The notes: a model not told the origin generated them from the letters alone. 64,000 nt of DNA from Corallococcus soli (GCF_014930455.1 NZ_JAAIYO010000004.1:248001-312000); one strand, 5' to 3'. Shown: positions 22,902 to 31,134, numbered from the stretch's first letter. Numbers and translations are program-made.

Positions 22902-23818
22902 GCTCCCGTGCCTCCCTTCACCAGCCCCTGCAGGTGCCCCATCACGGTCTCCACCGCATCCCGTCCGAAGCGCGGCACGAACAGCCGCGGCACCGTGTAC
23001 ACCGGCGCGTGAAGGTTGCGCTCCAGCTTCGTCCCGGCGAGCACCGCCTGCGAGGCCCGGTCATGGTGCGCCTGGGCCACCGTGCGCAGCTCCGGACAGC
23101 CCGCGAGCGCCTCCAGGTCCGCCTCCGTGAAGCGCTGGGGGAAGGCCTGGTTGAGCACCGCCGCGTGCGTGCGGATGTGCACCCGGTCGCGCAGCGCGCT
23201 GTGCAGCTCCAGGGCCTCGTTCACCGGCATCTCCTCCGGCAGCGACACCAGCACCGCGGCCGTGACGCTGGGGTCCACCAGCAGGTCGCGCATCTTCAGC
23301 GCTTCGCGCGTCATGGGGCCCGGGGGCACCGTCTGCAGCAGCACCTGCGGCACGCTCAGGAAGGAGATGGCGTGGCCGGTGGCGGGCGCGTCCAGCACGA
23401 GGGTTTCGTACTTCCAGCGGCCGTCCGGAAGCTTCTCCTGGAGGTGGAAGAGGATCTTCCCCAGGAGGACGAGCTCCTGGAGCGACGGGATGAAGCGCAG
23501 GAAGTAGCGCACCAGCCGGTTCTCGAAGACCGTCTTGTAGAGGGTCTCGAAGCGCAGGACCATCAGGCCGTACTCGCGCATGGACTCCTGGGGGCGCACG
23601 TTCACCGCCCAGAGGTTCTCCTCCAGCTTCTTCACCTCCGGGCCCGCTTCGGGCAGCTCCAGGAAGCGGCTGACGCGCTCCTGCGTGTTCACCTCGCACA
23701 CCAGGGTGCGGCGCCCGGCGCGCACGGAGGCCAGGGCCAGCGCGGCGGCGACGGTGGTCTTTCCCACGCCCCCCTTGCCGGAGACGATCCAGAGACGTTT
23801 GTCGAGCAGTCCGGGCAT
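22898..23818 (-). CDS. ArsA/GET3-family ATPase, first of a pair
   Basis: 306 residues with the complete deviant Walker A GKGGVGKTT near residue 14, including the signature lysine, and VLDAPATGHAISFL as the switch II-like region. The C terminus has the hydrophobic groove-type helices of the family. It starts at ATG 23818 and overlaps the next gene by 4 bases. The two proteins are related but not alike, so this is an old duplication. The adjacent TPR lipoprotein and M48 protease on the same strand suggest an envelope role. Confidence 0.88.
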   Translation of the reverse strand: MPGLLDKRLWIVSGKGGVGKTTVAAALALASVRAGRRTLVCEVNTQERVSRFLELPEAGPEVKKLEENLWAVNVRPQESMREYGLMVLRFETLYKTVFENRLVRYFLRFIPSLQELVLLGKILFHLQEKLPDGRWKYETLVLDAPATGHAISFLSVPQVLLQTVPPGPMTREALKMRDLLVDPSVTAAVLVSLPEEMPVNEALELHSALRDRVHIRTHAAVLNQAFPQRFTEADLEALAGCPELRTVAQAHHDRASQAVLAGTKLERNLHAPVYTVPRLFVPRFGRDAVETVMGHLQGLVKGGTGA

Positions 23819-24006
23819 AAGGGCGCGCGAACCGTAGGGATGGCCCCCTGGAGAGTCAACGAGAGTCCAGCGCGGGAAACACCCATTGTTGCCCTGCTTG
23901 ACACGTCGCGTTGGCCCCTCCCAGAGTGCGGCGTCTTCTTCCCGACGTCCCGCCCGCCCCCCGGGGGCTCCTTCCTGGCGGGGCCGGATCCGAACGGTTC
24001 CAAGCC

Positions 24007-24321
24007 ATGCTCAAGAACAACCCGATGATGAAGATGCTCGTGGAGACGGGCGAGGAGCGCGTGGGCAAGCTCGCGCAGCAGCTGCTCTCCAACGAGAAGT
24101 TCGTGGCGGCGGTGCAGTCGCTGGTGTCGCGCTCGCTCGCGGCCAAGGGGACGCTGGACTCCGCGCTGCGCACGGCGCTGTCGGCCATGAATCTGCCGTC
24201 CACGGCGGACCTGGAGCAGCTGCGCTCCAAGGTGGACGACCTGGAGCGGCTGCTGGCCTCCGTCGAGGGCAAGGTGGACACGCTCGTGGAGCACGCGTCG
24301 TCGAAGCCGAAGAAGAAGTAG
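24007..24321 (+). CDS. Small coiled-coil protein, phasin-like
   Basis: 104 residues, starting MLKNNPMMKMLVE. The first half is helical and amphipathic, the end is a predicted coiled coil (about 66-95: LPSTADLEQLRSKVDDLERL) and a lysine tail. The order of a helix, then an LGVPS-like turn followed by a D-x-x-x-L coiled coil, resembles the C-terminal part of PHA granule phasins (PhaF/PhaI) and of PhaR. The frame is open 96 bases further upstream, but ATG 24007 fits better. The ParA gene follows after 19 bases, so the two are likely one operon; a PhaR-type regulator lies beyond. Function as a granule protein or ParA adaptor is inference. Confidence 0.6.
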   Translation: MLKNNPMMKMLVETGEERVGKLAQQLLSNEKFVAAVQSLVSRSLAAKGTLDSALRTALSAMNLPSTADLEQLRSKVDDLERLLASVEGKVDTLVEHASSKPKKK

Positions 24322-24340
24322 CGCGCGTCTTCCCGGGGCC

Positions 24341-25153
24341 ATGGCCATGCGGCGCATCGCGTTCATCAACGAGAAGGGCGGCACGTGCAAGACGACGCTG
24401 GCGGTGAACACCGCCGCGTGGCTCGCGCTGCGCAAGCAGTGCCGCGTGCTGCTCGTGGACCTGGACACCCAGGGCCACGCGGGCAAGTCGCTGGGGCTGG
24501 ACGTGCGCACGCTGCCGCGCAACGTCTTCCACCTGCTCACGGACCCGGAGGTGACGCTCGCGTCGGTGGCGCGGCCCACGGGCGTGGCCGGGCTGGACGT
24601 GGTGCCCGCGTACAAGGAGATGGCGGACTTCCCGGTGGTGGTGGCGCAGGACCCCCGACGCGCGCACCGGCTGGCGGACCGGATGCGGGAGGCGGAGGCC
24701 GCGGGCTACGACGTCGTGCTGTTCGACGCGCCTCCCTCCATGGGGCTCACCACGCGCAACATCCTGGTGGCGGCGTCGGAGGTGGTGGTGCCGGTGGCGC
24801 TGACGTACCTGGCGCTGGACGGGTGCGCGGAACTGGCGGAGACGGTGCGTCAGGTGGGCGAGTCCGAGGGACGGCCGGACCTGCGCGTCACCAAGGTGGT
24901 GCCCACGCTGTACCGCAAGACGGCGCTGGCGACGGCCATCCTGGAGCGCCTGAAGGCGTACTTCCCGGACGCGCTCGCGGCCACGCCGCTGGGCTACAAC
25001 GTGAAGGTGGACGAGGCCCAGAGCCACGGCAAGACGGTCTGGGAGTACGCACCCCGGAGCCCGGGGGCGCGGATGCTCGCGGCCATCGCGGCGGAGATCC
25101 ACGGCGGGCCCGCCCCGACGAAGCGGAAGCGGGCCGCGCGCAAGGTGGCCTGA
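24341..25153 (+). CDS. ParA/MinD family ATPase
   Basis: 270 residues. Deviant Walker A INEKGGTCKTT with the signature lysine, Walker A' VLLVDLDTQGHAGKSLG and switch II VLFDAPPSMG are all present, so ATPase activity and dynamic DNA- or membrane-binding are expected. It has a basic C-terminal tail (KRKRAARKV) that could bind DNA. No parB or parS lies beside it, so it is not the chromosome-partition ParA. The immediate upstream partner is a small coiled-coil protein, and the convergent neighbour is PhaR. ParA relatives of this sort often position cargo such as granules, clusters or carboxysomes. Confidence 0.88.
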   Translation: MAMRRIAFINEKGGTCKTTLAVNTAAWLALRKQCRVLLVDLDTQGHAGKSLGLDVRTLPRNVFHLLTDPEVTLASVARPTGVAGLDVVPAYKEMADFPVVVAQDPRRAHRLADRMREAEAAGYDVVLFDAPPSMGLTTRNILVAASEVVVPVALTYLALDGCAELAETVRQVGESEGRPDLRVTKVVPTLYRKTALATAILERLKAYFPDALAATPLGYNVKVDEAQSHGKTVWEYAPRSPGARMLAAIAAEIHGGPAPTKRKRAARKVA

Positions 25154-25211
25154 GCGGCGTCCGGCTGCCCCTCATGGGCAGCAGCACGGACACCCGGGCT
25201 GCACTCCACGC

Positions 25212-25898
25212 CTAGGCGGCGCCGGAGTCCTTCTTGTCCTGCTTCTCCCAGGCGTCGAGCTTCTTCTCCAGCTCTTCCAGACGCTGGCTGAGCGCCTGCA
25301 TGTCGCGGCCGAGGGCAGGGAGGTTGCCGGTGAGGTTCTCCACCACCTGCTTCACGCGCTCGTCCATGCGGCGCTGGAAGTCCTCGAAGGCGCGCTGGCT
25401 GGCCTTGAGCAGCTCCGCGGGGTTGAGGCTCGCGGTGGCCTCCGCGGACGTGCCGGGGGCGGGCACGGGAGCGGCGGCGGCGGGAGTGGTGTCCGGGGTG
25501 GTGGGCTCCGGAGAGCCGTCCTCGCGGCGCAGCAGCTTGTCCAGCCGCTGTTCGGCCTCCTCGCGGATGGAGGCCACGCGCGGCGTGACTTCCTTCTGGA
25601 TGAACCCGGAGATGGATTCGCCGGGGTGGCGGATGATCTCCCGCAGCACCGACAGCGGCATCTGGTTCTTCTTCTTCTCCTCCTCGAAGATGATCTGCGC
25701 GAGGGTGACCGAGGTCAGGTCTTCCTTCGTGCGGTTGTCGACAATCCGCACCTCGGTTCCCTCCTTGATCATCGCGGCGATTTCATCAAGGGTGACGTAC
25801 CGGCTCTCCACGGTGTCGTAGAGTTTCCGGTTCGTGTACCGCTTGATGATCTTCGGCTCCTTGCTGCTGGGAGCGCCTGCTTGCTCGGCCTCGCTCAT
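25212..25898 (-). CDS. PhaR-type polyhydroxyalkanoate synthesis regulator
   Basis: 228 residues. The N-terminal DNA-binding domain (about 15-75) has the PHB accumulation regulator hallmark IIKRYTNRKLYDT...RYVTLDEIAAMIKEG and the metal/DNA core VRIVDNRTKEDLTS. A proline-rich linker (about 134-165) and a C-terminal coiled coil (MQALSQRLEELEKKLD) complete it. PhaR represses phasin and PHA genes and binds the granule itself. ATG 25898 has GGAG 9 bases upstream. It is convergent with the ParA gene, while its promoter side carries clustered direct repeats. Whether this organism makes PHA cannot be told from the window, as no synthase is present. Confidence 0.9.
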   Translation of the reverse strand: MSEAEQAGAPSSKEPKIIKRYTNRKLYDTVESRYVTLDEIAAMIKEGTEVRIVDNRTKEDLTSVTLAQIIFEEEKKKNQMPLSVLREIIRHPGESISGFIQKEVTPRVASIREEAEQRLDKLLRREDGSPEPTTPDTTPAAAAPVPAPGTSAEATASLNPAELLKASQRAFEDFQRRMDERVKQVVENLTGNLPALGRDMQALSQRLEELEKKLDAWEKQDKKDSGAA

Positions 25899-25932
25899 GT
25901 CTGTCGTCTCCGACCCCGGCTGCGCCTTGGCA

Positions 25933-25984
25933 TTTACTGGTTTACTACTTGAGTTCCAAAGGGGCGAACCTCGTATCAAAGGGG
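25933..25984. promoter_or_regulatory. Direct repeats in the phaR / MJ0042-gene divergent promoter region
   Basis: TTTACT occurs at 25933-25938 and 25941-25946 (8-base spacing), and CAAAGGGG at 25957-25964 and 25977-25984 (exactly 20-base spacing, about two helical turns). The segment is unusually AT-rich for this window and lies between two divergent starts (25898 and 26067), so it is the likely promoter and operator region, possibly for autoregulation by PhaR. Confidence 0.45.
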
Positions 25985-26066
25985 TTCGAAGCGAGCAAGT
26001 TGCCCGGACCCGACTCGCCGTGCCCTCCCGGTGGGCCTATGCTCCAACTCCCCCCGGCCCGACCTC

Positions 26067-28166
26067 ATGATCGTCCAGTGCGAACAGTGCCAGACGCGGT
26101 TCAAGATCCCCGACGAGAAGGTGACGGAAAAAGGGGTCAAGGTCCGCTGCACCAAATGTCAGAACACCTTTCGGGTCGCCCGCGAGCCCGCGCCAGTCCC
26201 GGCGGCTCCCCTGCCAGCCCTGGCCCCGAGCGGGCAGGCAGACCCGTTCCAGGCGTTCGGTGACGCCCCGGAGCCCACCGGGGAGGTCACCCGTCCGGGC
26301 CCGGCCTACTACGCGCCCGGCGCGCCCGGCGGCCCGGGGGCGAAGGCGTCCCCCGCCAGGTCCTGGGGTGACGTGGACGTGGACATCGACGTGGACGACG
26401 CTCACGCGGACCCCATCAGGGTGCGTGGCGGGGGGGCGCTGACCCCCTTCGACGCGCCCCTGGCTTCCCCGGGCGTCGCGGCCCGGCGTCAGGCGCCTCC
26501 CGCTCCGGCGCCTCCCAAGGTGAACCTGTCCGGGCTGAACGAGGAGGACCCGTTCGCGGACTTCATGTCCGATGTTGGACCCTTGCCCGCGCCGGCCAGC
26601 GCTCCGCCCGTGGCGAGCCCGGCGGCACCCCGGCCGGTGGCCACGGCAGGCGTGGGTGCTCCGCCCCGGCCGTCGGTCACGGGGCTGCGGTCGGTGCCTC
26701 CCGGGGCCTTCGCGCCGCCGGCTCCCAAGGCCGCTCCTCCCGGGGCGTTCGCTGCGGGGCCTCCTGGCGCGCTTCGCCCTGGCGCGGTCGCGGGGCCTCC
26801 CACGCCCGCTGCCTTCGGAGCCGGGCCTGCCGCGCCTCCTGCGGGGGGCCCGTCCTTCCCGGGAGGAGGGCCCTCCGTGCCTTCAGGGCCGGGGGCTTTG
26901 GGGGCCATGCCTTCCGCCGTGCCTTCGGGGCCCGGTGCTTTCGGGGCCGGGCCATCCGCGCAGCCTTCGGGCCCTGGTGCCAGGGCGGGTGCTCTTTCGC
27001 AGCCCCGGACCGGGCCCTCGTCGGCGGGACGCCCCGCCCAGGTCGCGGCCGCCGTCCCCGCCGCGGCTGCCGATCCGCTCTTCGACTTCTCGCTGGAGGA
27101 GGATGCTCCTGCCGCGCCGTCGCGCCCGGCCGGGAACACCGCAGTGCCGTCCGCGCCAGGCGGAGGGAAGCCGCCTTCGCCAGCGCTCGCCGCGCCAGCG
27201 CCGGCCTTCGCCTCCGAGGATCCGTTCGCGTCCATCGACATGGCCACGCCGTCCTCGGACCTGTCCGCTCCCGAGGACCCGCCGCCCGCCGCCGCCCCTC
27301 CGGATGCGATGGGCGACCTGTTCGACTTCTCCGGTGGAGGGGGCTCGGGCGAGGAGGGGATGTCCGCCTCGGACACCGGCCGCGCCGCGCTGCTGGGGGA
27401 CGTCCCCGCCGAAGCGCCTCCGGACGCGGACGGCATCTCGCTGCTGGGCGACGTGCCGGCGTACGACGACGGCGACCCCTTCAAGATCACCACGCCCCGC
27501 CGTGAAGTGGTGGACCTGGCCTCCATGCGGGGAGGGCCCGCCGTCACGGTGACCAAGCCTTCCGCGCGGCTGGAGGAGGTGGGCATGCCCCAGCGCCGGC
27601 TGCCCGGCCGCGCGCGGAAGCTGACGGGGTTCATCGTCAACCTCACCGTCGCCACCGTGCTCGTCGTGGCGCTGGGCGCGCTGGGCATCGTGTACCTGCG
27701 CGATGGGAAGGTGAACGCCTCCACCCTGTCCCCGGACCGGCTGCGCGCGCTGGTGATGCCGCCCGCCAAGCCATTCATCGCCAGCGACGTGTCCAATGGC
27801 CTGTACGCCACGCGCGACGGCCACATGCTCTTCGTCGTGCGCGGCGAGGCGGAGAACCGCACCGGTGCCGCGGCGTCCGTGCGGGTGCACGCCGCGCTCT
27901 TCGACGGCGACCAGCGCGTGCGCTCCTCCGAGGGGCTCGCGGGCGCGCTGGCCACCCCCGAGGACCTCCACGCCGTCACGAACCGCGACGCCGCCACCGC
28001 GCTGCGCCAGCGCCTGGACGCGGCCGCCCTGCCGGTGCCTCCGGGGGGCAAGGTGCCCTTCCTGGTGCTGTTCCAGGAGTTTCCCGCGGACCTCACGGGC
28101 TTCCGGCTGGAGGTGACGCTGGAGCCCGCGCCTTCCTCGCCCACGGCGGGCCGCACGGGGGAGTAG
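26067..28166 (+). CDS. MJ0042 zinc-ribbon / DUF3426 membrane protein with long disordered linker
   Basis: 699 residues. The N-terminal zinc ribbon has the CEQCQTRFKIPDEKV and VRCTKCQNTFRV cysteine pairs (MJ0042 type). A very long linker (about 40-500) is rich in Ala/Pro/Gly with short acidic clusters and repeats such as PSGPGALGAMPSA. One membrane helix (FIVNLTVATVLVVALGALGIVYL, about 525-547) precedes a C-terminal DUF3426-like beta domain. Zinc-ribbon proteins of this type are common in myxobacteria, where related proteins interact with the motility GTPase MglA; that link is by analogy only. ATG 26067 begins directly at the ribbon. The following gene starts 7 bases later. Confidence 0.8.
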   Translation: MIVQCEQCQTRFKIPDEKVTEKGVKVRCTKCQNTFRVAREPAPVPAAPLPALAPSGQADPFQAFGDAPEPTGEVTRPGPAYYAPGAPGGPGAKASPARSWGDVDVDIDVDDAHADPIRVRGGGALTPFDAPLASPGVAARRQAPPAPAPPKVNLSGLNEEDPFADFMSDVGPLPAPASAPPVASPAAPRPVATAGVGAPPRPSVTGLRSVPPGAFAPPAPKAAPPGAFAAGPPGALRPGAVAGPPTPAAFGAGPAAPPAGGPSFPGGGPSVPSGPGALGAMPSAVPSGPGAFGAGPSAQPSGPGARAGALSQPRTGPSSAGRPAQVAAAVPAAAADPLFDFSLEEDAPAAPSRPAGNTAVPSAPGGGKPPSPALAAPAPAFASEDPFASIDMATPSSDLSAPEDPPPAAAPPDAMGDLFDFSGGGGSGEEGMSASDTGRAALLGDVPAEAPPDADGISLLGDVPAYDDGDPFKITTPRREVVDLASMRGGPAVTVTKPSARLEEVGMPQRRLPGRARKLTGFIVNLTVATVLVVALGALGIVYLRDGKVNASTLSPDRLRALVMPPAKPFIASDVSNGLYATRDGHMLFVVRGEAENRTGAAASVRVHAALFDGDQRVRSSEGLAGALATPEDLHAVTNRDAATALRQRLDAAALPVPPGGKVPFLVLFQEFPADLTGFRLEVTLEPAPSSPTAGRTGE

Positions 28167-28173
28167 CGCCGCC

Positions 28174-28962
28174 ATGCCCACCCTGGATGAGGCCCGCGCG
28201 CTCGCGCGCAACCTGCACGCCCTGGGCGGAGGCGCCACGGTGCGCCGCAAGGCCGCCGCGCGCGAGCTGGCCCGGCGGGAGCCGTTCGACACGAACGAGC
28301 TCATCGGCCACCTGCTGGCCCTGGCCCGCGCCGGCCAGGCCCCCGCCACCTGCGTGCTGTCGGACTTCATGGCCGCGCTGGCCCTGGAGGCCGAGCACAT
28401 CCCCCACGTGGAGGCGCTCCGGCGCATGGCCCACGTGCAGTCCCTGGAGGCGGTGGCGGACCTCTTCGCCCAGGGGCCCGCGCGCAAGGAGCTGGACGCG
28501 GACGCGGCGGCCCGCGCGGATGCGCTCGCGGCCAACCAGTCCCTGGGTCACCTGAAGCAGCAGGCCCGCCTCACGCGCGACCCGGACGTGCTGTCGCGCC
28601 TGGCCACCGTCAGCAACCCGGCCGTGCTGCGCAACGTACTGCTCAATCCCCGCCTCACCGAACCGCTGGTGGTGCGCATCGCCGCGCGCCGTCCCGCCCG
28701 TCCGGAGCCGCTGGTCGAAATCTGGAAGGCTTCCCGCTGGTCCGTGCGGCACGCGGTGCGCCGCGCGCTCGTCTTCAACCCGTACCTGCCACCGGAAGTG
28801 GGCGCGAAGATCGTCCCGCTGCTGAACACCGCGGACCTGCGCGAGCTGGTGGCGGACGCGGGGCTGCTGCCCGCCCTGAGACAACAGGCCGCGCGCCTGC
28901 TCCTGGAGCCAGCGCCCGGCACGCCGCCCGCCCCCCTGGTGATTCCAGGGGAGGAGGCCTAG
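28174..28962 (+). CDS. Unknown alpha-helical repeat-like protein
   Basis: 262 residues, soluble, alanine/leucine/arginine-rich. From about 120 on, segments such as DPDVLSRLATVSNPAVLRNVLLNPRL and PLVEIWKASRWSVRHAVRRALVFNPY repeat with the spacing of HEAT-like or leucine-rich-variant repeats. No catalytic motif. It follows the zinc-ribbon membrane protein gene by 7 bases and must be co-transcribed. Its stop codon is interlocked with the stop of the convergent tatA in the palindrome CTAG. Function unknown. Confidence 0.75.
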   Translation: MPTLDEARALARNLHALGGGATVRRKAAARELARREPFDTNELIGHLLALARAGQAPATCVLSDFMAALALEAEHIPHVEALRRMAHVQSLEAVADLFAQGPARKELDADAAARADALAANQSLGHLKQQARLTRDPDVLSRLATVSNPAVLRNVLLNPRLTEPLVVRIAARRPARPEPLVEIWKASRWSVRHAVRRALVFNPYLPPEVGAKIVPLLNTADLRELVADAGLLPALRQQAARLLLEPAPGTPPAPLVIPGEEA

Positions 28963-29180
28963 GCGCGGCGGTCCTTGGGGGGCTCGGTGAAGTCCGCGTC
29001 GGTGCTGCCCCGGCGCGAACCGGGCAGGGTCTTCACGTCCACCAGGTCCTGTCCGCGCGACGCCTTGCGGAAGGAGTAGACGAACTTGCCCATCGCGTTG
29101 CCCAGCTGCCCCATCCGCGCGGCCGAGAAGACCACCAGCAGGACGAAGCCGAGGACGATGTACTCTCCGATGCCCAGCAT
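28959..29180 (-). CDS. tatA: TatA/TatE family twin-arginine translocase subunit
   Basis: 73 residues. A short N-terminal membrane helix (GEYIVLGFVLLVVFSAAR) is followed by an amphipathic helix with the family pattern RMGQLGNAMGKFVYSFRKA and a charged tail. This is the pore-forming part of the Tat export system for folded proteins. tatB and tatC are not in the window, as is common in delta-proteobacteria. The start ATG 29180 places the helix at the N terminus; the longer frame upstream is arginine/glycine-rich and spurious. The final residues overlap the convergent gene by 4 bases. Confidence 0.85.
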   Translation of the reverse strand: MLGIGEYIVLGFVLLVVFSAARMGQLGNAMGKFVYSFRKASRGQDLVDVKTLPGSRRGSTDADFTEPPKDRRA

Positions 29181-29298
29181 GCGCCGGACACTGCAATAAA
29201 CCCTCCCGGGAGGCAAGCCGGGCGCACGTCCACCCCTGGACGCCCGGCTGTTCGCGACGCTGCCCGCGCGCCCCGTTCCAGCGCAGACTGCGCCCCCC

Positions 29299-30042
29299 AT
29301 GCTCCTGCTCGCTCACCGTGGTGCCAGCGCCGATGCCCCCGAGAACACCCTGGAGGCCTTCACCGAGGCCGTGCGCCAGGGCGCTGACGGGGTGGAGCTG
29401 GACGTCATGGTGTGCGGCTCCGGCGAGGTGGTGGTGTGTCACGACGAGCGCCTGGAGCGGCTGGCCGGCCAGCCCTGGGAGGTGCGCACCACGCCGTGGT
29501 GGAAGCTGCGCCGGGCCGACGTGGGCTCGTCCCTGGGCTTCGCGCCCGCGCGCATCCCGCTGCTGGAGGAGGTGCTGGACGCGCTGCCAGCGCACTTCCT
29601 CATCAACATCGAGCTCAAGTGCGACCGCTTCGATGACGGAGGCCTGGTGGCGGCCGTGGCCGGCATGGTGACCGGGCGCCAGCTCTCCAACCGGGTGGTG
29701 CTGTCCAGCTTCAACCCGCTGTGCCTCTTCCGGCTGGCGGCGGTGGCCCCCACGCTGCGCCGGGGCTTCCTCATCGACCCGGACAAGGCCTGGGCGCCCC
29801 AGGCGTACGTGGTGAGCCCGCTGGTGTCCTCGCACTCGGTGCACCCCTTCCACGAGGCGTGCACGCCGGAGCGGGTGGCCGCGTGGCGCGAGGCGGGGCT
29901 GAGCGTGGCGGCGTGGACGGTGGATGACCCCCGGCGCGCGCGGGAGCTGGGCGCGCTGGGCGTCTCCTACCTCATCACCAACCGTCCGGGACGCGTGCGC
30001 GAGGCCCTGCGCGGCGACGCCCCGGACGCGGTGGGTGCCTAG
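29299..30042 (+). CDS. Glycerophosphodiester phosphodiesterase (GDPD)
   Basis: 247 residues of the TIM-barrel GDPD family: AHRGASADAPENT (metal/catalytic), VELDVMVCGSGEVVVCHDERLERL, NIELKCDRFDD and WTVDDPRRARELGALGVSYLITNRP are all there. It hydrolyses glycerophosphodiesters to glycerol-3-phosphate and alcohol, supporting phospholipid turnover. No signal peptide, so a cytoplasmic UgpQ-like enzyme. It starts at ATG 29299. It shares a 4-base CTAG overlap with the convergent barrel gene at its 3' end. Confidence 0.93.
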   Translation: MLLLAHRGASADAPENTLEAFTEAVRQGADGVELDVMVCGSGEVVVCHDERLERLAGQPWEVRTTPWWKLRRADVGSSLGFAPARIPLLEEVLDALPAHFLINIELKCDRFDDGGLVAAVAGMVTGRQLSNRVVLSSFNPLCLFRLAAVAPTLRRGFLIDPDKAWAPQAYVVSPLVSSHSVHPFHEACTPERVAAWREAGLSVAAWTVDDPRRARELGALGVSYLITNRPGRVREALRGDAPDAVGA

Positions 30043-30938
30043 AAGTCCAGGCCCAGCGTGGTGTTGAAGGCGACGACGGAGGACAGGTCGCGGCTCACGT
30101 CGCCCGGCACGTCGAAGCTGCCCAGGTTCGTGATGGAGAACTCGGCACCCAGCTGCAGCGCGCCGCCAATGAAGCGCGCGCCCGCGTAGAAGCGCGGGGT
30201 GAGGTTGTCGCCCGCGGACACCCGGGCGTACGTGCCCGTGTTGCCGTTGGCCAGGGTCGCCCGCGAGTCGTCCGTCAGCGAGTCCTCCAGCGACAGGGAA
30301 GGGTTGAAGACGAGCGAGCGCGACGCGGCGCTGACGAAGGCCAGGTCCAGGCCGCCGTAGGGCGTCAGGGTGATCATCCCGCCCAGCGGGAACTGCTTGC
30401 CCACGCCGATGTCCAGGCCCGTGGTGGTGAGGTCCAGGTCGTGCGCGCCGAACAGCTTCGTCACGTGCAGGCGAACGCCCACGTCCGGCAGGTAGGTGAA
30501 GCCCTCGTTGACGGCCCACTTCAGCTCGCCGGTGGCCGTCACCATGCTGCTCTTCTCCACCCAGCCCACGCGTCCGCCCAGCTCCAGCGAGAAGGGCAGG
30601 CCCTTGCGGACGTGGACGGAGGGCACCAGCACGGAGCCCGGCTGTTCGCGCTCGGTGGGCAGGAAGACGCCGTCCGGCAGCGACACCACCGACAGCTCCG
30701 CGTTGAACGCGTAGCCCGAGTGGCCCGTGGTGCGCGGGGGCATCAGGTTGGCGGAGTTGATGACCGCGCCGAACGTGCGCGCGAAGGCGCGGAAGTCCGC
30801 GCTCGCCAGCGCCGCAGCGTTCGGCTGCCCGAACCTGTCGATTCCGAACCGGGAAATCGACAGGTCATTGTCGTCCGCGTGGGCAGCAGCCCCGGACAGC
30901 GCCGTCGCGAGGACCAGCCACCGACTGAACGTCCGCAT
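30039..30938 (-). CDS. Exported outer-membrane beta-barrel-like protein
   Basis: 299 residues with a clear signal peptide (MRTFSRWLVLATALSGAAAHA) and a beta-rich mature part with alternating aromatic/glycine strands (for example FYAGARFIGGALQLGAEF) that ends in phenylalanine, the C-terminal mark of many outer-membrane barrels. No family recognised. Its 3' end overlaps the GDPD gene. Upstream lies the S41 protease terminator, so it is probably transcribed alone. Confidence 0.7.
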   Translation of the reverse strand: MRTFSRWLVLATALSGAAAHADDNDLSISRFGIDRFGQPNAAALASADFRAFARTFGAVINSANLMPPRTTGHSGYAFNAELSVVSLPDGVFLPTEREQPGSVLVPSVHVRKGLPFSLELGGRVGWVEKSSMVTATGELKWAVNEGFTYLPDVGVRLHVTKLFGAHDLDLTTTGLDIGVGKQFPLGGMITLTPYGGLDLAFVSAASRSLVFNPSLSLEDSLTDDSRATLANGNTGTYARVSAGDNLTPRFYAGARFIGGALQLGAEFSITNLGSFDVPGDVSRDLSSVVAFNTTLGLDF

Positions 30939-31020
30939 TGGGGATTCACGCCTCCGGGACGCGTACCGGCCAAGCGGGCGCCCACCTCCAAGGACCCTAA
31001 ATCGGCCTTCGGTAGAGCGT

Positions 31021-31098
31021 CAACAAAACGGGCGGCCCTCCTCCAAGAAGCACCCCCTCCCGTGTCGGGAAGGAGGCCCCTGGAAGCAGGCCGCCCGT
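31021..31098 (-). terminator. Long-loop terminator of the S41 protease gene
   Basis: Perfect 10-bp arms ACGGGCGGCC (31028-31037) and GGCCGCCCGT (31089-31098) enclose an inner hairpin TCCCG-TGT-CGGGA flanked by CCTCC/GGAGG. On the minus strand a T-rich tail (TTTTGTTG) follows the stem, 37 bases after the protease stop at 31135. The branched shape is unusual for a terminator. Confidence 0.6.
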
Positions 31099-31134
31099 CT
31101 CAGGCGTCCAGGCTCCGGCTTCGAGGCCGGGGGA

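Noticed and set aside
21789-23818. Arsenite efflux operon
   Set aside because: No arsB, arsR or arsC and no arsenite-binding cysteines; only the ATPase family is shared.
24341-25153. Chromosome partition ParA locus
   Set aside because: No parB, parS or replication genes nearby; Walker A has an unusual cysteine (GGTCKTT).
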